From: Corella eumyota
Lineage: Eukaryota; Chordata; Ascidiacea; Phlebobranchia; Corellidae
Reading direction: 5' to 3'
Length of the DNA: 64,000 nucleotides
NCBI GenBank assembly: GCA_963082875.1
Contig: OY720103.1
Location: 9,734,001 to 9,798,000 of the forward strand
Shown in pieces: positions 36,545 through 47,100 of this stretch. Numbering within the stretch: the stretch's first letter is position 1; each line of letters opens with the position of its first letter. A model generated the notes under the pieces. It was not told where the DNA came from, did no database searches, and worked only from the letters and a program-made list of their open reading frames with translations. The translations under genes and the position numbers were made by a program.

Positions 36545-36829
36545 AATGTGGTGTAGTGGTAAGAACCTTTGCTACACCACACATAAGGTCGTGGGTTTAA
36601 CCCCCACTGATCTTATGCTGTAGCACTCTTGAGTAAGGTGCTATAAACGGTATAAACTCCTGCTGGGCCAGCACTTAATCAGTAGCATAATTATCGGGCA
36701 GATATAATCTATAATATCCCAAACTGCCACAGGCAACTCGAGACTGGGTCGAAGTAACTGATGTTACCTGTATGTTTAAGTCGCACATTTGACTTTCCCA
36801 CATCGAGGATAAAGATATACAAAAAAAAA
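36545..36829 (+). repeat. tRNA-derived SINE, intron 5 of UNC93-like gene
   Basis: Full length and well preserved. It ends 11 bases before exon 6, so its tail lies at the branch and pyrimidine region. Confidence 0.92.
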
Positions 36830-37067
36830 TATTTTTTTAGGCTGACTTTATCTACAATGCATCAGACAGTGAGCTATCCCAATATAAACCAAACAGTATA
36901 GCAGTATATACTTTACTAGGTTTATTTACTTTATTAAGTGTTGTTAATATGGTTGTGGAGTATTTATATTTACCCAGAGTACCGGCAAAGTATGATGCAT
37001 TTAAAAATCAAGGTAAGTAAATAGTTTTTTCAAAAATTTCTTAAACTAGAAAAAAAAATTCATTTTT

Positions 37068-37345
37068 TTTATTTATCCTCGACGTAGGAAAGCCGATTTG
37101 ACGGTCATAGAGTAACATTAGTTACCTCAACCCAGTGTTAATTTAACTTTAGTAGTTTAGGATATTATTGGTTATAATTACGCGATAATTTATCTGCTGA
37201 TTGTTTTTTGGCACAGCAGGAGTTTATATCTAAAATGGCATCTTACCTAAAGCGCACCACAGCATGGAAGCAGTGGAATCGAACCCGGGAACCTTATATA
37301 GTAAATAAAACCAAGTGTTGTAACCACTACATTATGCTGACAGTT
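37068..37345 (-). repeat. Old SINE copy, intron 6 of UNC93-like gene
   Basis: Diverged reverse copy. A tail-head remnant (TATCCTTGACTACACCACGC) lies at 37485-37518. Confidence 0.75.
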
Positions 37346-37940
37346 AAAAACATATTAGTCATCAAACCCTATTTACATAAAGTTAAAACAAATATTTTGT
37401 TAAACTGTAGGTAATTATCACTTATATATTTAAATATATCTTAATAACACTAGTAAAATTAGTACTTAACTTTGTTTTTGTATATATCTTTATCCTTGAC
37501 TACACCACGCTGCCGGTTTAAAAAAAAACTATTAATAGATATTAAATTAGGGTTAAAAAAAAGAAAATCTGTTATAAATACTATTTAAAGTAGTAACTGT
37601 TCTTCAAAGTATGCTAGAATTATAAATTTACAATTAAAAGACTCAAAATCAACATCAAAAAAAAAACTCGAAATCGAAATCAAAAAAAAAAACTAAAAAA
37701 ATCAAAATTTAAAACAAAATTTTACCTGCAACTAAATAAATATTTTTTTGCTTTTAAACAATGTAGAAAAAAACAAGTACAAAGCCATGTGGAACGACTA
37801 CGTCCAGGAATTAAAACTCGTTTTCAAACACTTGGTGTCGCCATTACACCTTTTCTTTCTTCCGATATCTTTCTACTATGGGCTGATTTACGGCTATGTT
37901 CTTACTGAATATACTAGAGCATTTGTATCTTGTGTTATTT

Positions 37941-37996
37941 GAACAGGTAGACATTTTATTATTAAATTGAACAGGTAGACATTTTATTATTAAAAA
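37941..37996. repeat. 28-bp tandem duplication over a splice donor
   Basis: GAACAGGTAGACATTTTATT plus eight bases occurs twice in a row, doubling the exon 7 donor of the UNC93-like gene. It coincides with the TGA and the phase mismatch there. Confidence 0.85.
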
Positions 37997-38017
37997 AAAG
38001 AATTAATTTGGCTAGTA

Positions 38018-38285
38018 TTTGTTTATCCCAGATGTGGGAAGGTCGACTTTACGGTCTAAACATAGAGTAACATTTGTTACCTTGACCCAGTCTCAATTTG
38101 TTTTTGCCAGTTTAAGATATTAGTAAATTTAACTGCCTGATTTTTAATCTGCAATGGATTTTTGACTGAGCAAAAGTTCATGTCTAGTATAACATTATTT
38201 AAAAAGTTTTTTGGGATTCAAACAGTGGGATTTAAACCTTAAATCCAAAGCATGGCAAATTCAAGTGTTTTAACTCATACATGCA
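38018..38285 (-). repeat. Old SINE copy, intron 7 of UNC93-like gene
   Basis: Strongly diverged; the tail and the GACCCAGTCTC core are still readable. Confidence 0.7.
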
Positions 38286-38383
38286 ACTGTTATTAATAAA
38301 GAAATTTAGTTAAGAGAGCTAACTTGATAATTTTTGTTGATTTAAACATAATTGTTTTTTTTGATTTAACATGATGTTATGTT

Positions 38384-38712
38384 GGCATCATGGTGTAGTG
38401 GTTTAAACACCCTAGGCCCTAGCTTTTACAACAAGTAGTGGTAAAAACACTTGCTACACCAAACATGAGGTCGTGGGTTCAATCCCCACTGCTTTCATGC
38501 TGTAGCGCCCTTGAGTAAGGCGCTATAAACGGTACGAAGTTCTGCTGAGCCAGCACTTAATCAGCAGCATAATTATCGGGCAATTATAATCTATAATATC
38601 CCAAACTGCCACAGGCAACTCGAGACTGGGTCAGAGTAACTGATGTTACTCTATGTTTAAGTCGCGCATTTGACTTTCCCACATCGAGGACAAAGATATA
38701 TACAAAAAAAAG
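38384..38712 (+). repeat. tRNA-derived SINE inserted behind an older head, intron 7 of UNC93-like gene
   Basis: An old head (GCATCATGGTGTAGTGG) at 38387 is followed by a well-preserved copy from about 38427 to 38712, suggesting insertion of a young SINE into an old one. Confidence 0.85.
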
Positions 38713-38940
38713 AGGCCTTAGGTTCAATCCCCACTGCATTCATGCTGTACTGCTTCTAAGTAATGACGTAATTTCATATCAAGCCAAAAAATGATCGGCA
38801 GAATTATTATCGGACAATTATATTCTTTAATATTCTAAACTGCGAAAGTCAACTTGGGACTGAGTCAGGGTGACAAATGTTACTCTATGTTTAGGCTGTG
38901 AAATCTTCTTTTCCAAATTGAGGATAAACAAATACAAAAA
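38713..38940 (+). repeat. Remainder of the older SINE, intron 7 of UNC93-like gene
   Basis: Continues with GGTTCAATCCCCACTGC, a diverged core and TTGAGGATAAA. It probably completes the head at 38384. Confidence 0.75.
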
Positions 38941-39234
38941 AGTTTATGTTTAAATTTGAAACTATTAGGTTGGAGTAGCAGTAAGTATTTACGCCATTTC
39001 ATCTGGAGTTACGTCATTAATAAACTCTTGGGTAGTTCCCCGCATTGGTCGACGATGGCTAGCTGTTGCTATGACAACCGTCCATTTAACGAGTTACATC
39101 ATCAGCCTAACTTGGCAACCGATGATGTCATCAGTATGGATTGTTTATTTGTTGGCAGTGTGTTTTGGAATGAGCGAGGCATTGATTTTAAACGTCATAC
39201 AAGGTAAAGTAATTATTTTGAATTTGTAATATTT

Positions 39235-39520
39235 TTTGGGTCGCATGAAAATGGGGGAATAAAAAATAAAGGAATAGAAAATGAAGGAAACGAAAAAAAA
39301 AAGAAATAGAAAATGAAGGAACTGGAAAATAAAGACGAAAATAATGAAACTAAAATGGTGTAACGACCTTCATTTTCTAGTTTCAACATTTTCCGATTCC
39401 TTATTTTTAGTTCCTCCATTTTCGTTTCTTCATTTTCAGTCTCTCATTTTTTATTCCCCACATTTTTCGTACCTTTATTTTCGATTCCCTTAAATTCTGC
39501 CTGCCCCATATTTTCAGTTT
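39235..39520. repeat. GA-rich then TC-rich inverted minisatellite, intron 8 of UNC93-like gene
   Basis: Purine strand units AAATGAAGGAAACGGAAAA type (39235-39355) are followed by their complements (39365-39510), so the two halves could pair. A larger version lies at 61740-62290. Confidence 0.75.
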
Positions 39521-39853
39521 TTTGTGTTTTTAAATTTAGTTTTTTTGTGTTATTAATTTTTTTTTAAAGTTTTAAGCAGGGGTTAATATGTAGAATTTTA
39601 ACACAACTTATATAATACAAAAATAAATTTTTAATTGATATTAGATAACTTTTATTTGAATTCTGACAATCAACATCCTAATTGTCATAATATGGTCGCA
39701 ACTCTTAACTAATATTTGTCCTCGATAGTTTTTCTTATACGTCTTTTTGCTAATTCTGCTCTTTGCTAATTCTTTCTCGTACTTTACAGTTCTGATTTTT
39801 TGAAGGACCATAAAGTACAAGTGATTCATTAACAACATAAGCAACTAATTTAC

Positions 39854-40257
39854 TAGGGATGAGAATCCAAATTACTCAGATTCTACGAGCCCGAGTATTT
39901 TGTCGCGATATTGGCCGAGTCCGAGTACTCGGTTATGACCTGATAGCAATATCATTTTAAGTTCAAACGAAAATGTAAAAGTCTCAAATTTATTATGCGT
40001 AAAATTTTACTACGTAAAAAGTGTATTTGTTGCGCAATCGTTGCTTAAATAACGTGATATAATTGAGAGTAGATTATAATTTATTAGAAAAAGGCAAACG
40101 TCGTGTTTTTTTATGTTTGGTAAATCGTATACGATCCTCAATGACAAATTATTACTCGGCGTCCGAGTATTAAAAAATGCTCGACGAGCTCAAGTATTAA
40201 AATATTCTTAATACTCGGGCCGAGTACTCAGACTCAGATTCGATTGGCCCATCTCTA
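39854..40257. mobile_element. hAT-type MITE, intron 8 of UNC93-like gene
   Basis: Non-autonomous element of 404 bp. Its ends, TAGGGATG and CATCTCTA, are imperfect inverted repeats. It is flanked by a perfect 8-bp target duplication TAATTTAC (39846-39853 and 40258-40265). The interior has repeated GAGTACTCGG-type inverted words and no open frame. It is related to 52857-53338. Confidence 0.88.
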
Positions 40258-40518
40258 TAATTTACCCATTTATTTATAGGGTTAACTGCCCTCCACTTCG
40301 CAGATCGTGTTGGGATAGCCTACAGTGTAAAAAACTGCATCACCAATCTTGGAATAGTGCTAGCTACAGCTTGGAGCACAAGTTTGTGCGTTTACGTTAA
40401 ACTTTATCTACAAATAGGGTTTTTGACCCTAGCCGGGTTGGGGTTAATTGGGGGTGAAGTTTTATATGGAAGAAAAGAAAAAGAGGGTGAAAAAATTATG
40501 AAGAAAAGTGTCCTGTAG

Positions 40519-41130
40519 TGACTTTTATTGGGGTTAATTACCCCAGAACTTTGTAGTAGGGGTAAAATTACCCTTCAAAAATAATGACCCCAGAAAGTTG
40601 TAGTAGGGGTAAAATTACCCCTATAAATAATCACCCAACAACTTTGTAGTGGGGGTAAAATTACCCTCATAAATGGTTACCCCATGACTTTGCAGTAGGG
40701 GTAAAATCACCCTTAAAAATAATTACTCGAGAATTTGTAGTAGGAGTAAAATTACCCCAGAAATAATTACCTTACGACTTTGTAGTAAGGGTTAGTTAAC
40801 CCCTCTATAAGACTGTAAATAAAATAAAATACCCCAATGACCCAGTATATTATATTAATTACTCCAAGATTTTGTAGTGGGGGTAAAACAAAGCTTATAC
40901 TTAATTACCCTATAAATTTGTAGTTGGGGGTAAACTACCCCTATATTCAGAATGTAAATTACACCCTCCTACATTGTCAGTTAATTACCCCTAACCCAGT
41001 ATAACAATGTCAGAAAAAAAAATTTCAATTTTTTTTTTTTAATTTACTGTTTCAACATTTGTTTTTTACCTCAAGAATAAAATGTTAACCATTTAACAAA
41101 TCTCGAATATTCAATTCATAAAGTATTACC
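40519..41130. repeat. Minisatellite of ~60 bp between two 3' ends
   Basis: From 40540 to about 40980, roughly eight units contain TTGTAGTAGGGGTAAAATTA then CCCC. The rest up to the PIGU stop is AT-rich 3' flank. The genes on both sides converge here. Confidence 0.8.
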
Positions 41131-44100
41131 TTAATTAAGTAATCTAATGTCAGCTTTTTTGCCGTCTAATTTTGGTTCTAATCCTTCATGTAAATAATAA
41201 TTCCATTTTAAGTAAGAAATTGTCATTCCAGTTAGTATGAAAACCTAAAAAAAAATAATAAAAATTAAATTTAAAAAAATGCAAATAACAAAAAGTTAAA
41301 TTTATTTTGAAACAAATTTTTAATAAATTTATATTTTTGTATATAAATTTATTCTTGATGTGAAAATGTCGTATGCGCGATCTAAACATAGAGTAATAAC
41401 AGTTACCCCAACCCAGTCTCTAGTTGCCTGTGGCAGTTTGAGATAATATAGATTATAATTGCCTGACAATTATACTGCTAATTTGGTGTTGGCTCAGCAG
41501 GAGTTCATACCGTCTACAGCATCTTACTCAAGGGCGCTACAGCATAGGAACACAGGGAATCGAACCTAGGATCTCAAAACAACAAAAATAAATTGCTATT
41601 ATAAGTAATTGTCTTGGTATATATATTTAAAGAACGTAAAAAAATTAAAAATTTTGCAAGAACCAAAAATTACAATTTCAAAACAAGATAAATACGAAAA
41701 AAATATCACATACCTGAGCAGTTGAAAATGCCAGCGTTGCCGCAAAATAAAAATTAGCGTTTGCAGCATCAGCATCTACCCACATGTTCCACATGATCGG
41801 ACACAAAATTGTCGTTGTTAGGAACATCACCGATGTCACCACTAGGTAGCGTAAGTCTAATAATTAAATTATATATGTCATATTTATAGAGTTAGGGCAA
41901 GCAGGGTAATGTATAACATATTTATAGAGTTAAGGCAAGCAGGGTAATATATAACATATTTATAGAGTTAGGGCAAGCAGGGTAATATATAACATATTTA
42001 TAGAGTTAGGGCAAGCAGGGTTATATATAACAAATTTATAGAGTTAAGGCAAGCAGGGTAATATATAACAAATTTATAGAGTTAGGGCAAGCAGGGTAAT
42101 ATATAACATATTTAAAGTCAGGTTAAATACACTTACATTTAAAAGTATGGCTCCATAGCGGGGTAAATGAAAGCCAGTACCCCACATCTCCGATAGAAGG
42201 GTAAGACTTAAACACTGCTATCACCCCATATAAAACAAACATTAAGAATATCGGGTGAGATCTAAAAAAAAAAAATTTTTTTAAATTTTAGTGATAGCAT
42301 GGTGTAGTGGTTAGAACACTTGGCTTCATTACATGAGGTCTTGGGTCGATCCCCACTGCTATAAATAGTAACTCCTGCTGAGCCAAAAACTAATTAACAG
42401 AATAATTAATAGGCAATTATAATTAATAATATTCCAAACTGTAAAAAAAAATTATAATTTGGATTTTATTTAAAAAAGTTTAAAATTATTTTTTTTTAAT
42501 ATTTTTATCAATTACAATTTAAGAACAGTTAGAGTAACTTGTAACAAGATTATGGGTAGAATATATGTAAATACATAGCATTAACATAATTTTTGTACTA
42601 CTCTTGGAATAAATGTGATTTAAAATTTGAGTAAAATGCTACCACTAAATGTCAGTATTGTGCATGCACAATTTATTATTTTATTTTTTTTAGTATAACA
42701 TCAAGGTGAGAGGGTTTATTTTTTATTCGAAAAGAATGTGCGGTTGCAACCTGTTCGAGTTATTCAAAAATGCCCGGCTCAAAGAAAAATAGTGTGGCAT
42801 CGGTGAGGCTTAAATCCAAAACCTTTCGGCTTAAATCTGCTGCCAATATACATTTTTTTGTATTTATTTTGTGTGCCTGCTTGCCCTACTTTTTTTTTGT
42901 ATATATCTTTATCCTCGATGTGGAAAAGTCGAATGCGCGACTTAAACATAGAGTAACATCAGTTACTCCGACCCAGTCTCGAGTTGCCTGTGGCAGTTTG
43001 GGATAATATAGATTATAATTGCCCGATAATTATGCTGCTGATTATGTGCTGGCTCAGCAGGAGTTCATACCATTTATAGCGCCTTACTAAAGGGCGCTAC
43101 AGCATGAGATCAGTGAGGATTGAACCCACGACCTCATGTATGGTGTAGCAAATGTTCTTAACACTACGTCATGCTGCCGGTACTTAAGACAGTTTATATA
43201 TATTTTTACATTTTTGTTTTATTAGAAAATTTCACATATTAAATTTTAACACTTACCTTAACTTTATAGTTAATGGAATACTATAAACAACTGCATTGAG
43301 TTGAAAAACACAGAGAAAAAAGGTCTGAAAATGGTCAAAGACCTCGGTGAAAAAATACCAGAATAATCCGATATTAGGGGTAAGGTCAGGGGCAGATAAA
43401 CTAAAAAAATAAAAAAATGTTTATTGTAGTGATTAGAACCTTTGGTTTCACTACATGAGGTCCTGGATTCGATCCCCACTACTATTATTTTGTAGCTTTT
43501 AAAGTAAGGTGCTAGAAAAATTACAAACTTCTGCCAGGCCAAAACAAATTGGCAGCTTAATTATGGGGCAATTATAATCTATAATATCCCAAACAGACAA
43601 AGCCAACTTAAGACTGGGATGTGGTAACTAATGTTACTCTATGTTTAGGCTGTAAAGTTGACTTCTCCACATTAAGGATAAATAGATACAAAAAAATTAA
43701 TATTTTACTTAAAATTTATAATACAAGTACTACATATTTGTAAAAATAAAATAAATATCAAATTATAAAGTGAATTCAAACAATAATTTTAATTAAATCC
43801 TTTTTTTATTTAGTTTTAAATAAACAAAAATTTAACAATTCTATGCCATATTACTAAAATATCTTATTGTCTATGAAATGGTCTTTAATATCTCTTGAAA
43901 AATTATACATATACTTACATAAATTGAAAATGGGAAAAAATCGAACTTTCATCAGAATATAAATAAGAAATGAAAAATAAAACAAAAAGCCAGGTTAGAT
44001 ACCAACTTATTGTTAGCATTATACATAGTTTCAAATCCATATTTCCTTTCTAGAAATATATATTTGTAAAATTTTAAACAACAAAATTTACTGGCAGTAC

Positions 44101-47100
44101 GGTGTAGTGATTATAACATTAAAGTGATATATTAGCGATATTTTTTTACTTAAAAATTAATAAAGTTGGTGTCACTGAACACAAAAATGGTTTTAGCTTT
44201 AAATAAATTCAGTTATGCAACTTTAAAAAAAATTAAAATTAATTAAAATAAAGAAAAGGGAAGCCCTGTTTGTGATGACGTAGAAAGTACTAGCTTGTAT
44301 ACATTCACCCTGCTACTTGGTCCTTTCTACGTCACACAAAAAAATATGGTAACCTGGTTTTTTATATTAATCATTTTCCGGTATTTTTCAAATTAAATTG
44401 TAAGTACCACAGACATTTTTTTAAGGTTTTAAAGCCATTTGGTGATTTATTGTCAACCATACTAACGTGCTATATACAACACTTACAAAATTGCAAAACT
44501 CTGTAACATGACACTTTAAGCTTAACTACAAGAGGTCTTGGGTTTAATCCCCAATGCTTTCATGCAAAGTGCCCTTAACCAAAGTGCTTTAAACAGTACG
44601 AACTCCTGCTGAGCCAGCACTTAATCAGCATCATAATTATCTGGCAATTGTAATCAATAATATCCCAAATTGCTAAAGTCAACTTGGGACTAGTTTGGGG
44701 TAACAAATGTTACTCTATATTTATGTAGTGAATTTAACCTTCTCACATCGAGGATAAATAAATAAAAAATATAAATATATATACAGTTATTAAAAACTAC
44801 ATAATAAATTTACAATATTAAGTAATGATTTAAGATGTATTTTTTGTTAAAAATTTTTTGCTTCAAATTTTAAGAATAAATTTTACCAAAAAACATAATA
44901 CTATATTTTTAAAAATATATATAAGACAAGATAATAAAAAATAAAATTTTAAAAATCTTTTTTCCACATTTTTTTACCTGATATTTCCATAAACAAATGC
45001 AAGCCACAGATATAAGTTGGACGGAGTAAAAACTTTCATAAGTTGATAAAGCAAGAAATAATCCAATAAAACAAGCATTACCTATAAAAAAAATTACTGT
45101 CATTTATATATAATGGAGCTTAATGGTAAATAAATATAACATATTATGTTCAATTTATAGGTGTAGAAAACAAATAAAACTGCCATTTGTGGTGCCTTGG
45201 TGAATTATTAAAAGCAAATATTAGTTAAGAGTTGCGACTATATTAGTACAATTAAAACGCTAAACTTAGAATGATATTATTTACTGAAATTGGCGTTTTA
45301 CCGACAATAAGAAACTTTTTATTAACCCCTTTTTCACCCTGATCCTCCGGGAAATACCCTTTTTTTAAAATTTTTTAAAATTTTTTAATTGTCTTACCTT
45401 TAACTAGAGATAATGAAAATAGGCTTAAAAATAGGTTGTTAAACGTAACAGTAGATCTTGATAAGAAGGTTGCTATTGTGAATGGGTTGAACAAAAATCT
45501 AAATTCATAAATATTAACATTAACCTTTTAATAAAAATATAAAATTAAATTATGTAGTTGTTTTAATACTTGGGTTTACTACACAAGATCCTTGGTTTGA
45601 TCCCAACTGCCTCTATGCTGTAGTGACCTTAAATAAGGTTCTATAAACTTATAAACTCTGAGCCAGCACTTAATCAGCAGCATAATTATCGGCAATTCTA
45701 TATTATATCCCAAACTGCCAAAGGCAACTAGAGACTGGATCGGAGTAACTGATGTAACTCTATGTTTAGGTCATGAAGTCGCCCTTCCACACCGAGGATA
45801 AAGATATAACAAAAAGTCAATAACTATTTTTTTAAAATATTTAGTCAATAACTATTTTTTTAAAATATTTAGTCTTTTAAACTCACATTAACATTATAAG
45901 GGTTGGTGTTTTATTGACGTGATGTTGTGTAATTAAAATTGAGTTTACCTCTTTTTTTAAATTACTTTCATTTTGAGATTTAAACTAGAACAAAAAAACC
46001 TTTTTTTATAAAAAAAACTTTTAATCTTTAATTTTTAAAAAAATTTTAAAAACTTTACGGCCTAGAAATAGAATAACATTTGTTACCCTTACCCAGTCTT
46101 AAGTTGCCTGTGACAGTTTGGGATATTATAGATTATAATTACCTGATAATTATACTGCTGATTTAGTGCTGGCTCAGCAGGAGTTCATACCGTTTATAGC
46201 GCCTTACTCAAGGGTGCTACAGCATGATAGCAGTGGGGATTGAACCCACGACCTCATGTGTGGTGTAGCAAGTGTTCTTACTACTACACCACATTAATAT
46301 TCTTATGAACAAAAGATAGAGCACAAGTTATTGAAAAAAATTATACTGACCTCTTGTGTTAGAAAAATATCAGCAAATTTGAACAAGGATAAAGCAGTTA
46401 TTACATCACAAACCTATAACAATATTTGGGTTAAATATTAAAAGTTTTAGACTATATATATACATTTTAAAGTGTCATGTTACAAAGTTTTGCAATTTTG
46501 TAAGTGATGTATATAGCATGTTAGTATGGTTGACAATAAATCACAAAATGGCTTTAAAACCTTTAAAAAATGTCTGTGGTACTTACAATTTAACTTACAA
46601 AAATACTGGAAAATGATTAACATAAAAAAAACAGGTTACCATATTTTTTGTGTGACGTGGAAAGTACTAAGTAGCATAGTGAATGTATATACGCTAGTAC
46701 TTACTACGTCATCACAAACAGGGCTTCCCTTTTCTTTTTTTTTATTAATTTAATTTTTTTTTAAAGTTGTATAACTTAAAAAGTAAGTGAAATTATTTAA
46801 AATTAAAACGATTTTTGTGTTCAGTGACACCAACTTTATTAATTTTTGAGTGAAAAAAATATCACTAATATATGACTTTAAAGCTTTTTTTCATCTTTTT
46901 TTATTAAGGGTAAGATGATATATTTTAATATTTTTATTGGGTAAGGGTGTGCTATATTTAGTGTATATATATATGTGTCCAATTTATAAGCCCTCAAAAT
47001 AAATTAAACTGCCATTTGCGGTGCACATGTAAATTATTACAAAAAATATTAGTTTCAGAGTTGTAACTATAGTACAACAACTAGAATGCGTAGTAGCAAC

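Larger units (their letters stand above)
33406..40518 (+). pseudogene. UNC93A: UNC93A-like membrane transporter, frame disrupted
   Basis: Nine exons: 33406-33430, 33498-33614, 34549-34743, 35479-35674, 35984-36122, 36841-37012, 37767-37946, 38969-39203, 40280-40518 (TAG). Family words include SLQSSMNVEEGLGTTS, TYLGERSW, ELSQYKPNSIAVYTLLG and GMSEALILNVIQG, with several hydrophobic membrane segments as in UNC93/MFS proteins. Lesions: (1) TAA at 34605-34607 where Leu is expected, with the frame continuing open past it; (2) the end of exon 4 and most of exon 5 read correctly only in a shifted frame, apparently because the T run near 35645-35651 is one base short, with the frame returning near 36105-36122; (3) TGA at 37940-37942, with a phase mismatch between exons 7 and 8. 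Exons 6, 8 and 9 are clean. It is either a young pseudogene or a gene hit by consensus errors. Neighbouring genes show no such damage, which favours a pseudogene. Confidence 0.8.

Noticed and set aside
43270-43542. 90-codon minus-strand open frame over a PIGU exon
   Set aside because: Wrong frame. The PIGU frame in the same exon gives the conserved [17 protein letters not shown] and matches both flanking phases.
46526-46753. 75-codon plus-strand open frame
   Set aside because: Lies entirely inside a TTAA-flanked MITE and has no homology to a transposase.
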